Source: Xiamenia xianingshaonis
GTDB lineage: Bacteria > Actinomycetota > Coriobacteriia > Coriobacteriales > Eggerthellaceae
NCBI RefSeq assembly: GCF_017945865.1
Contig: NZ_CP072829.1
Coordinates: forward strand, 1,054,001-1,118,000
Reading direction: 5' to 3'
DNA length: 64,000 nt
Shown: positions 18,705 through 27,294 of the stretch, in pieces
How positions within the stretch are numbered: the first letter of the stretch is position 1
Layout: each line of letters starts with the position of its first letter
The notes under the pieces: model-generated
Told to the model about the DNA's origin: nothing
Databases searched by the model: none
The model's input: only the letters and a program-made list of their open reading frames with translations
Made by a program: the position numbers and the translations under genes

Positions 18705-18965
18705 TTGAGTATCATCGAACCGAAGATTGACGTGCTGTTGAACGAAACCGACACGGACCGCTTTTTGCTGTGCGCGCTCGCATCGAAGCGCGCCCACGAC
18801 ATCAACGACATGATGCGCGGACAGCGCGACCGCGCCATCCAGCTGCAAACGGCGGTTGAGATCGCCCGCGCAGCCGACAAAAAGCCCCTGTCGCTCGCGT
18901 TCAACGAGGTTGCTCGCGGGGAAGTGTCCTACGATCCGCAGAGCATCGACGTCAAGAACCACTAA
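18705..18965 (+). CDS. rpoZ: RNA polymerase omega subunit
   Basis: The 86-residue omega subunit helps assemble RNA polymerase by holding beta'. The ASKRAHDINDMMRGQ core and the helix ending in LAFNEVARGEVSYDP are typical of the family. The start codon is TTG 18705, which gives the normal length; GAGGTTG lies just upstream, so translation may be modest or coupled to gmk. A hairpin that looks like a terminator lies 36 nt after the stop. Confidence 0.92.
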   Translation: MSIIEPKIDVLLNETDTDRFLLCALASKRAHDINDMMRGQRDRAIQLQTAVEIARAADKKPLSLAFNEVARGEVSYDPQSIDVKNH

Positions 18966-19001
18966 AACGGGCCGAGAAGGCCTTCGGCAAAACGTACTTC
19001 A

Positions 19002-19030
19002 AAAGGGTCGCAGCGCGTGCGGCCCTTTGT
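19002..19030 (+). terminator. Terminator-like hairpin after rpoZ
   Basis: AAAGGGTCGC (19002-19011) pairs with GCGGCCCTTT (19019-19028), 10 bp with one G-T pair, loop 7 nt. The T tract is short, so strength is uncertain. Confidence 0.55.
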
Positions 19031-19093
19031 GCGCATGCCTGTGCAAGATCGTGCGGCGGCAGGAATTGTGCAGGTGCACGAGAAAGGATCGGC

Positions 19094-20314
19094 ATGGCTG
19101 AATTCCAGCGCATCTGCCTGGCCCATTACCACGAGATCGGGCTGAAGGGCCACAACCGCGCGTCGTTCGAGCGCCGGCTGCTGAAAAACCTTGAAGCGCT
19201 GCTGCGCGACGACAAGTTTCCGGTCGTGACCATCCATCGCATCGCGGGGCGCCTGTGCGTGTTTCTGAAGGAAGGCACCGATTGGGACACGGCGCGGGCG
19301 TGCGCGGAGGTCATCGGGAAGGTTCCGGGCGTGGCGCGCGTGAGCTGCGGATACAAATGCCCGCGCGACCTGGGCCTTATGACCGAGGCGGCGCGCATCG
19401 CCATGGGAGAGGCCGGCGAATTCGAAACGTGGCGTGTGGCGGCGCGGCGCAACCACACCGATTTCCCCACGACGTCGATGGAGATGAACCAGCTCATCGG
19501 CGGGGCGCTGCACGAGCTGTTCCCCGACAAGACGGTGCGCATGAAGCATCCCGACCTGACCGTCGGCGTCGAGGTCGTGCAGAACGCCGCCTACGTCTAT
19601 GCGTTTTCCCACCGCGGCATCGGGGGGCTGCCGGTGGGCAGCTCGGGCCGGCTCGTCTGCCTGCTTTCGAGCGGCATCGACTCGCCGGTGGCGCTGTGGA
19701 AGGTCGCGCGGCGCGGCGCGACCTGCGTCGGCGTGCATTTTTCCGGACGCCCGCAAACCTCCGACGCGAGCGAGTATTTGGTCGACGACATTGCGCACGT
19801 GCTCGAGGAGACCGGCTGCATCGCGCGGGTCTATGTGGTGCCGCTCGGCGACTGTCAGCGCGAGATCGCCCTTGCCGTGCCGCCGGCGCTGCGCGTGATC
19901 ATGTACCGCCGACTCATGTTCAAGGTGGCCGAGCGGCTTGCCGAGCGCGAAGGCGCCAAGGCGCTGGTCACCGGTGAGAGCCTGGGGCAGGTGGCGTCGC
20001 AGACCCTCGATAACATGGTCTGCACCGACGACGCGGTGACGATGCCCATCTTCCGCCCGCTCATCGGGTCGGACAAGCTCGACATCATCGACGACGCCCA
20101 GCGCCTCGGCACGTTCGACATCTCCTCGCAGGACGCGCCGGACTGCTGCACGCTGTTCATGCCGCGATCGCCCGAAACGCACGCCCAGCTGGCCGACGTC
20201 CGCGCCGCAGAAGCGCCCCTGCCGATCGCGCAATGGATCGACGAGCTGGTCGAATCCGCTGAAATCCACGACTACCGCTGCCCGTCCTACAGCCGCAAGA
20301 AGGCGCCGCGCTAA
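19094..20314 (+). CDS. thiI: tRNA 4-thiouridine synthetase ThiI
   Basis: ThiI adenylates and thiolates U8 of tRNA and can donate sulfur in thiamine synthesis. The 406-residue protein has an N-terminal ferredoxin-like region, a THUMP domain (about 60-165), and a PP-loop ATPase domain with LSSGIDSPVA. The cysteine of DAPDCCTLF near the C-terminus is the position forming a disulfide with sulfur donor in E. coli, but the C-terminal rhodanese domain of that enzyme is absent, as in most gram-positive ThiI proteins, so a dedicated cysteine desulfurase elsewhere must supply sulfur. It is followed by two cupin genes. Confidence 0.94.
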   Translation: MAEFQRICLAHYHEIGLKGHNRASFERRLLKNLEALLRDDKFPVVTIHRIAGRLCVFLKEGTDWDTARACAEVIGKVPGVARVSCGYKCPRDLGLMTEAARIAMGEAGEFETWRVAARRNHTDFPTTSMEMNQLIGGALHELFPDKTVRMKHPDLTVGVEVVQNAAYVYAFSHRGIGGLPVGSSGRLVCLLSSGIDSPVALWKVARRGATCVGVHFSGRPQTSDASEYLVDDIAHVLEETGCIARVYVVPLGDCQREIALAVPPALRVIMYRRLMFKVAERLAEREGAKALVTGESLGQVASQTLDNMVCTDDAVTMPIFRPLIGSDKLDIIDDAQRLGTFDISSQDAPDCCTLFMPRSPETHAQLADVRAAEAPLPIAQWIDELVESAEIHDYRCPSYSRKKAPR

Positions 20315-20374
20315 AAGGCGCAGGCCGTGCGCGAAGGCCGGCGCGAAAGCGCAGCAAGCGAGAGAGGAACCTCC

Positions 20375-20707
20375 ATGGCAACCATCCGCAACGTGCCCAC
20401 GACCTCGCCCGAGGCCTTGGCCTCGCTGATAGACGTGCGGCCGGGCCGCGTTGTGAGCATGGCTTTGAGCAGCTCGGACGCCTGCCAGCTGATGGTCATG
20501 ACGTTCGACGAGTCCGAAAGCGTCAGCGAGGAATGCTACTTCGGCGACACGCTGTATTATGTGATAGAAGGGGCTCTTGAAATCTCGCAGCCTTCCGGGA
20601 CGTGCCGTCTGGGCGCGGGCGACGTGTTCGCGGTCAGCGCCAACGTTCCTCACGCGGTCGCCGCCCAAGGCTCCTGCAAGCTGTTGCAGCTGACCATCGC
20701 CGAATAG
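20375..20707 (+). CDS. Cupin domain protein (first of a tandem pair)
   Basis: A 110-residue single-domain cupin. The second cupin motif is recognisable (GAGDVFAVSANVPHAV), but the first lacks the HxH metal pair, showing SEECYFGDTLYYVIEG, so metal binding is doubtful. Its start ATG 20375 has AGAGAGG 7 nt upstream. The protein resembles the next gene product in layout (NVP....VVSxxL....EG....GxxxxxxxxVPHAV), suggesting a tandem duplication. Substrate unknown; small cupins of this kind often bind small molecules or act as sensors. Confidence 0.75.
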   Translation: MATIRNVPTTSPEALASLIDVRPGRVVSMALSSSDACQLMVMTFDESESVSEECYFGDTLYYVIEGALEISQPSGTCRLGAGDVFAVSANVPHAVAAQGSCKLLQLTIAE

Positions 20708-20758
20708 CGCTTCTCGGGGCGCCGCGCCTGATCGCTCCATGGATGCAAGGAGGAAACT

Positions 20759-21118
20759 ATGACTGAATTGATCAAGAATGTACCGCACAGCGAAGCCTTC
20801 GCGCTGGCGAACCAAGTGGACTACGACGCCGGAAAGGTGGTAAGCCTCACCCTGGCGCAGAAGCCGGGCGTCGGCGTGACGCTTTTGGCCCTTGACGCGG
20901 GCGAAGGCATGAGCACCCATGCAGCCCCCGGCGATGCGATGGCGACGATCTTGGAAGGAACCGCCCAGATCACCATCAACGACGAGCCGCACGAGCTTGC
21001 CGCGGGAGAGGCCATCGTGATGCCGGCCGGCGTGCCACATGCCGTCAAGGCGCTCACCGCCTTCAAGATGCTTCTCGTGGTCGTGAAAGACCCCAAGCCC
21101 GCCGCAGAGGCGAAATAG
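20759..21118 (+). CDS. Cupin domain protein (second of a tandem pair)
   Basis: A 119-residue single-domain cupin with motif one around MSTHAAPGDAMATILEG, where only one of the two usual histidines is present, and motif two AAGEAIVMPAGVPHAV. AAGGAGG lies just upstream of the ATG. It is a likely paralogue of the gene 51 nt upstream. A strong terminator closes the unit at 21241-21280. Function cannot be assigned from sequence. Confidence 0.8.
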   Translation: MTELIKNVPHSEAFALANQVDYDAGKVVSLTLAQKPGVGVTLLALDAGEGMSTHAAPGDAMATILEGTAQITINDEPHELAAGEAIVMPAGVPHAVKALTAFKMLLVVVKDPKPAAEAK

Positions 21119-21240
21119 GTCTAAGCCTTCGGTTTTGGCACAGGCCGTCCCGCGCCGGCGCCCGAAGAGCGTAGCGCCACAGTGCGCCGAAACGGGCGGG
21201 TCCCGTGGGCCAGGGCGCCTCGCCCTGCAAGAAAAGAAGA

Positions 21241-21280
21241 AACGCCTTGCACCAAGAGAGCTGGTTGCAAGGCGTTTTTT
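21241..21280 (+). terminator. Strong terminator after the cupin pair
   Basis: A perfect 11-bp stem (21241-21251 with 21266-21276), a 14-nt loop and a run of six T (21275-21280). The surrounding gap 21119-21466 holds no other feature I can support. Confidence 0.9.
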
Positions 21281-21466
21281 GCGCAGGGGGCAGAAGGCCG
21301 GGGATCGTTGCCCGCCCCTTGAGGCTCCCTGAAAAACAGCAGGTAATCGAAGCGTTTCCGAAGGTCCTCAATCGCTCAACGTCCGCTTTGTCCGGCAGGC
21401 GCGGGCGGGCGAAGCGGCTAGACTGGTCAACGACATGAGCCGCACTTCCGAGAAAGGAGCGCTTCG

Positions 21467-21655
21467 ATGAACAAGATGAACGCATTTGAGAACCCCTGCG
21501 CTGAAGACGTTGCAGGCGATCCGACGCAGGCGCTCGAAGGCGACCAGCTCGAAGAGATGACCAGCAACGTGTCTGGCGGCGTCACCCCTATGAGCTGCCC
21601 GAACTACGTCGAGAACGACGACGTGGCGAATTCCATGGCAGAAGGGTATTTCTAG
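21467..21655 (+). CDS. Small peptide with double-glycine leader (RiPP/pheromone-type precursor candidate)
   Basis: A 62-residue ORF with an excellent ribosome binding site (GAAAGGAG, 21450-21457) and no close neighbour on its strand for 340 nt upstream. The first 38 residues are acidic and leader-like, ending LEEMTSNVSGG (28-38), a double-glycine pattern of peptides exported by protease-containing ABC transporters. The remaining 24 residues (VTPMSCPNY...) contain one Cys and a few Ser/Thr and could be the mature peptide. No lanthipeptide synthetase, protease or transporter is nearby. It might be a bacteriocin-like precursor, a secreted signal, or neither. It lies just upstream of the comEA control element, which is why a competence role deserves mention. 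Confidence 0.55.
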   Translation: MNKMNAFENPCAEDVAGDPTQALEGDQLEEMTSNVSGGVTPMSCPNYVENDDVANSMAEGYF

Positions 21656-21738
21656 CCGCTCCAAGGCCTGTCGAAAGTTCGCCTATCAAAAGTTCAGGTT
21701 TTGGCACGTTCCAATGGAAACGCGAGGGAATTCGCGCA

Positions 21739-21854
21739 AGAAACGATGGGAACGCTGCAAGGTTTCGTGTGCATCGGCGCAAGAAAGCGGTGAGATCCGA
21801 CGCCGCGAAATGTCAGATCTGGGTCAAAGGCGTGCAAGGTTTCCCTGCTAGACT
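21739..21854 (+). promoter_or_regulatory. Upstream element of comEA shared with recA
   Basis: Second copy of the element seen at 5534-5674: AGAAACGATGGGA (21739-21751), an AGAAA word at 21782, the 25-nt identical block (21807-21831), GCAAGGTTTC (21834-21843) and TGCTAGACT (box TAGACT 21849-21854) 42 nt after the block start, exactly as at recA. Spacings between the upstream words differ by about 11 and 22 nt between copies, i.e. near whole helical turns. The comEA ATG is 29 nt after the box, so the box is a plausible -10. Confidence 0.6.
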
Positions 21855-21883
21855 CCGTTCCAAACGGGAGAAGGGAGTCTCGC

Positions 21884-22699
21884 ATGGCGTTTGTGGAGCA
21901 GGCCGAATCGCTGCGGTCGAAGGCGCATCTGGGAGGCGCGAAGCTGCCGGTTGCGATCGGGATCGCCGTGGCAGCGGTGGCCGTCGTCGTGTTCGCCGGC
22001 GCCTCGCTGTTCGGCGCGGTGTCGGGAGAGTCGCTCGTGATCGAGCAGGCGCTGGCCGGACAGGAGGCCGGGGCCGGCCAGCAGCCGGAAAAGCCGTCTG
22101 AAGACGCGTCGAAGGCGCAGGAACAGGCAAGCGAAAAAAGCTCTGGCCAGGAAGGCGAAACGGCCGCCGCCGGCGCGTCGGGCGCCGCTGGCGAACTGGG
22201 CGCCGAGCCTGTCGCAGCCGTCCCGGCAACGGTGTTCGTCCACGTGGGCGGCGCGGTCGCATCCCCCGGGGTTTATGAGATGTCCGCTTCGTCGCGAGTG
22301 GCCGACGCCATCGAGCTCGCCGGCGGGTTTTCTGCCGACGGCGCTCCGGACGCCGTGAACCTGGCGCGGCCGGTCGTCGACGGCGAGCGCATCATCGTGC
22401 CGACTCAGGAAGAATACGCCGCTGCCGGCACGGGCTGGGACGCAGCGGCGCAGGAAGCGCCGGGGACGGCCGGATCGTCGACAGGCGCCGCGGAGGCCGC
22501 CCCAGCCCTCGTCAACATCAACACGGCCACGGCCGAAGAGCTGCAAACGCTTTCAGGCGTCGGGCCTTCCACGGCGGAAAAGATCGTCGCCGATCGAGAC
22601 GCGAACGGGCCGTTTGAAACGTGCGAGGACTTGCAGCGCGTCTCGGGCATCGGCGAGAAGAAGTATGCCGCCCTCGCCGACTTCATCTGCGTCGGGTAG
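21884..22699 (+). CDS. comEA: Competence protein ComEA
   Basis: ComEA is the membrane-anchored receptor that binds incoming double-stranded DNA during natural transformation. The 271-residue protein has one membrane helix (about 22-45), a long Ala/Glu/Gln-rich spacer, an SLBB domain (about 115-175, starting TVFVHVGGAVASPGVYEM) and a C-terminal double helix-hairpin-helix (about 208-270) with LVNINTATAEELQTLSGVG and GPFETCEDLQRVSGIG. The start has AGAAGGGAG upstream. comEC follows after 4 nt. Its promoter region shares an element with recA. Confidence 0.95.
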   Translation: MAFVEQAESLRSKAHLGGAKLPVAIGIAVAAVAVVVFAGASLFGAVSGESLVIEQALAGQEAGAGQQPEKPSEDASKAQEQASEKSSGQEGETAAAGASGAAGELGAEPVAAVPATVFVHVGGAVASPGVYEMSASSRVADAIELAGGFSADGAPDAVNLARPVVDGERIIVPTQEEYAAAGTGWDAAAQEAPGTAGSSTGAAEAAPALVNINTATAEELQTLSGVGPSTAEKIVADRDANGPFETCEDLQRVSGIGEKKYAALADFICVG

Positions 22700-22703
22700 C
22701 GCC

Positions 22704-25082
22704 ATGGACGGCAAGCAGCCCGCAGGCGCCGGCCTGTCCGCGCAGCTCGAGGCGAGCGGGACGGCAGGCGCCAAAAGCACGGTGCGGCCGTCGCTTCCAC
22801 TTTCGCTCGTCTGCGCGCTTGCCTTGTGGCTTGCCTGCGCCGGCTTGTTGTCAGTCGGCATGGGCTTCGATGCGAAGCGCTGGCTGGCCGTCGGCGCGTG
22901 CGGCGCTGCAGCGGCCCTGGCATGCGTTGTCGGCCTTGTCCGCTCGAGGCGTCGAAGCCTGTTTGCAGCGTTGACCGGGGTTTTTCTCGGTGTGGCGCTT
23001 GTCGGGTGCGTGCTGTGCGCCCAGCAGCTGCAAGCGGGCGAGTGGGAGGGGTCGCGCAGAGAAGTCGTCATCGAGGCGCTTGAGGACGGCTCGGCAGGCC
23101 TGTTCGGCACCAGCGCCACGGCCCGTGCGACCGACGCCGAGGGGCGGTCCGTCAAGGTGTCGGTGCGGTTTTCCGAAGACGTGGGCGAGGTGCGCTACGG
23201 CGACGTCATGCGCGCGAAGGTCGTGTTCGAACGGCCGAAGGAGACGTCGAAGGCGTATGCCTGGAGCAGCGGCTGTCTTTTGACGGCGAAGGTCGACAAG
23301 ACCGATCGCCTTGAGCCGGCCGGCCTGAAGGGGCTCGTCCTGGCCGTGCGCAACGCCGCCATCGACCAGCTGGAGGCGGTGCCGAACGCCGGGGCCCCGC
23401 TGGTGGCGGCGCTTGCCTGCGGCTGGCGCGAAAGCCTCGACGACGGGCTGTACCAGGACTTCAAAGCGTGCGGCCTCGCTCATGTGGTGGCCGTGTCGGG
23501 CGCCCATTTGAGCATCGTCTGCGCGCTGCTGGGTTGCCTGCTCAAGGCCGTTCGCGTGTCGAGGCGCATCTCGATCGCCGTCCAGGCGCTGTTCGTCGCC
23601 GCCTACGTGATACTTGCCGGCATGCCGGTTTCCTGCCTGCGAGCTGCGGCGATGACTCTGGCCGGCCTGGCGTCGTTCTTCGTCGGGCGAAAGGCCTATG
23701 CGCTGGGAGCGCTGTCGTGGTGCATCATCGTGTTTCTGGCGACCGACCCATGGACGGCGCTGTCGGTGTCCTTTGCGCTGTCGGCCGCGTCCACGCTCGG
23801 CATCGTCGTCTTCTCGGGCCTCGTCGGCTCATGGGCCGAAACGGCGGCGCCCTGGGTGCCTGAAGCGTTGCGCGAAGCCGTCGCGCTCACGTTGGCGTCC
23901 AACGTCGCCACGCTGCCGTTGTCCGCCGCCTGGTTCTCCCAGGTGTCGATCATCGCGCCGCTGGCGAATGCGGTCGTGGCGCCCCTGTTCGCGCCCTTGT
24001 GCGGCGTCTGCCTCGTCTCGGTGCTCGTCGCCTGCGCCGCACCGGCGACGGCCTCTCTCGTCCTGGGCGTCGCCTGCCTGCTTTCCGAGCTGTTTTCCAG
24101 CGTGGTGTCGCTTTTGGCGTCGGTGCCGTACGCCAGCGTGCCGGCCAGCCTGTCGGCAGGCGCCGGGATCGCCGTTGCGTTCGCCCTGTGCGTGCTTTTG
24201 TGGCTCTGGTGGCCGCGCCTGACGGGGGCGGGTGCGGCCGTTTGCGCGGCATCGCTCGCCGTTGCGCTGGCGGTCGTCGTCGCGGTGCGCCCGCTGCTTG
24301 TCGCCGACGAGATCCGCATGCTCGACGTGGGGCAGGGGGACGCGTTCGTCATTCGCAGCCGGGGATGCGCCGTGCTCGTGGACACGGGCAACCAGGATGC
24401 AAAGCTCGTTTCGGCGCTGGCTCGCGCCGGCATCGCGCACCTGGACGGGGTGTTCGTGACCCACGGGGACGACGACCATATGGGCAGCTTGACGGCGCTC
24501 GACGGCATCGTCGGCATCGACCGCGTGTTCGTGGCGAAAGACGCGCTTGACTGCGGGTGCGATTCGTGCGAGCGACTGCTGCGCGACGCCTCGACGGTGG
24601 CGGGCGAGGACGGCGTCATCGGCCTGTCGCAGGGCGACTCGGTGCAGGTCGGCGCTTTCAAGCTGGACGTGGTGTGGCCCCAGGCGTTTTCCGACGAAGG
24701 CGGCAATGGAGACAGCCTGTGCGTGCTGGCGAAGACGGACACAGACGGCGACGGCGTGGGCGACTGGACGACGCTCATGACGGGAGACGCCGAGGCCGAG
24801 CAGCTGTCCGAGATGATCGAAGCCGGGCTGGTGGGGCGCGTCGACGTGTACAAGGTGGGCCACCACGGGTCGAAAAAGGCGCTCGACGACGAGGCGGCCC
24901 GAGTCTTGTCGCCATCGCTTGTCCTGGTGAGCGCCGGGGCGAATAACCGCTACGGCCATCCGGCGGCAGAGACGCTCGAGCGCCTCGAAGCGGTGGGCGC
25001 CGCTGTCGTGAGGACCGACGAGCAGGGGGACGTTTCATGCGTATTTCGCAGCGACGGATTGGAGGTGGCATGCCAGCGGTAG
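22704..25082 (+). CDS. comEC: Competence channel protein ComEC/Rec2
   Basis: ComEC forms the channel that brings single-stranded DNA into the cytoplasm. The 792-residue protein has N-terminal helices and a DUF4131-like region (about 20-200), the ComEC competence domain with VVAVSGAHLSIV and many helices (about 240-520), and a C-terminal metallo-beta-lactamase domain with the metal motif THGDDDHMG (about 586) and GHHGSKKALDDE, thought to act as the nuclease for the non-transferred strand. ATG 22704 sits 4 nt after comEA. The full set of domains suggests a working protein. Confidence 0.95.
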   Translation: MDGKQPAGAGLSAQLEASGTAGAKSTVRPSLPLSLVCALALWLACAGLLSVGMGFDAKRWLAVGACGAAAALACVVGLVRSRRRSLFAALTGVFLGVALVGCVLCAQQLQAGEWEGSRREVVIEALEDGSAGLFGTSATARATDAEGRSVKVSVRFSEDVGEVRYGDVMRAKVVFERPKETSKAYAWSSGCLLTAKVDKTDRLEPAGLKGLVLAVRNAAIDQLEAVPNAGAPLVAALACGWRESLDDGLYQDFKACGLAHVVAVSGAHLSIVCALLGCLLKAVRVSRRISIAVQALFVAAYVILAGMPVSCLRAAAMTLAGLASFFVGRKAYALGALSWCIIVFLATDPWTALSVSFALSAASTLGIVVFSGLVGSWAETAAPWVPEALREAVALTLASNVATLPLSAAWFSQVSIIAPLANAVVAPLFAPLCGVCLVSVLVACAAPATASLVLGVACLLSELFSSVVSLLASVPYASVPASLSAGAGIAVAFALCVLLWLWWPRLTGAGAAVCAASLAVALAVVVAVRPLLVADEIRMLDVGQGDAFVIRSRGCAVLVDTGNQDAKLVSALARAGIAHLDGVFVTHGDDDHMGSLTALDGIVGIDRVFVAKDALDCGCDSCERLLRDASTVAGEDGVIGLSQGDSVQVGAFKLDVVWPQAFSDEGGNGDSLCVLAKTDTDGDGVGDWTTLMTGDAEAEQLSEMIEAGLVGRVDVYKVGHHGSKKALDDEAARVLSPSLVLVSAGANNRYGHPAAETLERLEAVGAAVVRTDEQGDVSCVFRSDGLEVACQR

Positions 25083-25083
25083 A

Positions 25084-26082
25084 ATGACGCTCATGACTGC
25101 AAAACAGAACAACGGAGACTTCCTGTGCGCCTATCTGGCGGTGGGCGACGACGCCCTCAAGCGAGAAGCGGTCCGCAAAAAGCTCCGGCGGCGCATCGAG
25201 GCTTTGGGAGACCTCTCGTTCAACAGCGAAGAGTTCGACGGCGCCAGCGCTTCGGGCGAGGCGATCGTTGCGGCCTGCAACACGCTGCCGTTCGCCTCGC
25301 CGCTGCGCCTCGTGGACGTGACGAGCGCCGAGAAGCTCAAGAAGGCCGACAGCGAGCCGCTTGTCGAATACCTGGCCCGTCCGTGCGAAAGCACCGTGCT
25401 TCTGCTGTCGGCAGAAAAGCTCGCCGCCAACACGCGGCTGTACAAGGCGGTGGCGAAGGTCGGCAAAAACGCGGTCATCAACTGCGCCACGCCGAAGAAG
25501 GACAAGCTGTCCGCCATGGTGCGCTCGATAGCCGTAGGCTATGGAGCGACCATTACTCCCGATGCGGCGAAGATGCTCGTCGATCGGGTGGGGGAGGACA
25601 CGGTGCACCTCGACGCCGAGGTCAGAAAGCTTGCGCTCGGCCATGCGGGAAGCGACCCCATCACGGCGCGGGAAGTGGCGTCGGAGGTGGCGCAGACGGC
25701 CGAGGTGTCGCCTTGGGAGCTGGTCGAAGCGTTCGGCGCCCGGCAGCCGCAGCGCTGCCTGGGCCTGCTGACGCTCATGTCGTCGACCTCTCCGCTCGCT
25801 CTCTTGGGCTTTTGCACGACGCGCGTGCGCGAGCTTTTGTGCGCCTCGTCGCTGCAGGCCCGCGGCTACACGGGCGCGTCAGCGTTGGCGGCTGCGCTGA
25901 AGAAGCAAGAATGGCAGGTCAAGAAGGTGTATGCCGCGCGAGGCGCCTATCGCCCCGACGAGCTGCGCCGTGCGCTCGTGTCCGCCCGCGACGCCGAACG
26001 CGCCATGAAAAGCGGGGCCGACCCTCACAGCGTGCTGGTGGATTGGCTCGTCGACACGATGGCCGCGCCGCGGCGGCGCTGA
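25084..26082 (+). CDS. holA: DNA polymerase III subunit delta
   Basis: HolA is the clamp-opening subunit of the replicative clamp loader. The 332-residue protein has the low-similarity AAA-like N-terminal domain (LCAYLAVGDDALKREAV...) without a functional Walker motif, and the C-terminal collar domain with SPWELVEAFG and LLGFCTTRVRELL. It starts directly after the comEC stop (alternative ATG 25093) as part of the conserved comEA-comEC-holA group. It converges with hemW, whose stop is 3 nt away. Confidence 0.93.
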   Translation: MTLMTAKQNNGDFLCAYLAVGDDALKREAVRKKLRRRIEALGDLSFNSEEFDGASASGEAIVAACNTLPFASPLRLVDVTSAEKLKKADSEPLVEYLARPCESTVLLLSAEKLAANTRLYKAVAKVGKNAVINCATPKKDKLSAMVRSIAVGYGATITPDAAKMLVDRVGEDTVHLDAEVRKLALGHAGSDPITAREVASEVAQTAEVSPWELVEAFGARQPQRCLGLLTLMSSTSPLALLGFCTTRVRELLCASSLQARGYTGASALAAALKKQEWQVKKVYAARGAYRPDELRRALVSARDAERAMKSGADPHSVLVDWLVDTMAAPRRR

Positions 26083-26085
26083 CCG

Positions 26086-27264
26086 TCAAGCAGACGCTCC
26101 CAGGTCCAGATCAAGGATGCGGCCGTACAGCTCGTTGCCGCACAGCCACCCCCGCTCGCTCGGCCTCCAGCGGCCGCAAGCGTGCTCGACCAGGCCCAGG
26201 CGAGCGAGATCGGCGAAGCACGCCTCCACGCCGGGAACTTCCAGCGTCGCCTGTGCAACGTCCTCGTCGCTTGCGCCTTCGGTGCGCCGCATGGCGAGCA
26301 TGAGGTCTTCAACGAGCATGCCGCGCCGGTCGAGCCGGTCCGTCACGACGCCGTCCGTGATGCGCACGCGGCCCTCGGCCGTTTGCGCCATAGTCGTCGC
26401 GCTTCGTCCGAGGCCGAGATAGGGCACGCCGCTCCAGTACGCGCGGTTGTGCTGGCAGGCGAACCCCGGCCGGGCGTAGCTTGCCACCTCGTAGCGGGAA
26501 AACCCTGCGTGCGCAAGCAGGCGTGCGGCTTCTTCCATCGCTTCGGCCTGCTTGTCCTCGTCGGGCTCTTGCAGCTCGCCGCGCTCGAGCGCGCGGCCGA
26601 ACGGCGTGTTCTCTTCGATGACGAGCGGATAGATGCTCACGTGCGTCGCGCCGGCGGCTATGGCGCGTGCGACCGACGCCGTGAACGAGGCGAGCGATTG
26701 CCCGGGCACGCCGGCCATGAGGTCGACCGACACGTTGTCGAAGCGCTCCCGGGCCACCTCGATCGCCCGCAGCGCCGCATCGGCGTCGTGGGCGCGGCCG
26801 AGCGTGCGCAGCACCGCGTCGTCAAAGCTCTGCACGCCGATGGACAGCCGGTTCACGCCCAAGGCCCACACGTCGGCGACCATGCGCCCGGTCAGGCTTT
26901 CGGGGTTCGCCTCCATGGTGCACTCGACGTCGGGCGTCAGGTGCATCGACGTCGAGAGCGTGTACAACAGAAGCGACAGTCGCGACAGGCCCGCGTGCGA
27001 CGGCGTGCCGCCGCCGAGGTACACCGTCTCGATCGCGCCCAGCTCGCCGGCGCGTCCGGCCCGGCGAGCCGCAAGCGCCAGCGCCTCGACGTAGGCATCG
27101 ACGGCCGGATCTGAGGCGGGCAGAGCCTGCGTGGCGAAATCGCAATAGGCGCAGCGGCTCACGCAGAACGGAACGTGCAGGTACAGCGCACGGTACGGGT
27201 CGTGCGGCGGCGCGAAGCGGGCGTCGTCGCTTTGCGCGTCGTGCGTGGTGAAAGTCAGGTCCAT
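26086..27264 (-). CDS. hemW: Radical SAM heme chaperone HemW / coproporphyrinogen dehydrogenase-like
   Basis: The 392-residue protein has the radical-SAM motif CVSRCAYCDF (C34, C38, C41) with the fourth cysteine site altered as in HemW, GGGTPS, and the HemN C-terminal domain. LYLHVPFC and NRLSIGVQSF are typical. HemW proteins bind heme and deliver it to respiratory enzymes; true HemN activity needs features I do not see. It is downstream of dus and lepA on the same strand. This matches the usual lepA-hemW-hrcA neighbourhood, although hrcA is here on the other strand and beyond the accessory island. Confidence 0.9.
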   Translation of the reverse strand: MDLTFTTHDAQSDDARFAPPHDPYRALYLHVPFCVSRCAYCDFATQALPASDPAVDAYVEALALAARRAGRAGELGAIETVYLGGGTPSHAGLSRLSLLLYTLSTSMHLTPDVECTMEANPESLTGRMVADVWALGVNRLSIGVQSFDDAVLRTLGRAHDADAALRAIEVARERFDNVSVDLMAGVPGQSLASFTASVARAIAAGATHVSIYPLVIEENTPFGRALERGELQEPDEDKQAEAMEEAARLLAHAGFSRYEVASYARPGFACQHNRAYWSGVPYLGLGRSATTMAQTAEGRVRITDGVVTDRLDRRGMLVEDLMLAMRRTEGASDEDVAQATLEVPGVEACFADLARLGLVEHACGRWRPSERGWLCGNELYGRILDLDLGASA

Positions 27265-27294
27265 GGGATTCCTCCGATCAAGGCGTCACCGGCT

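Noticed and set aside
21467-21655. Assured lanthipeptide precursor
   Set aside because: Leader is suggestive, but the core has a single Cys and no LanM/LanB gene is adjacent, so only a candidate precursor is claimed.
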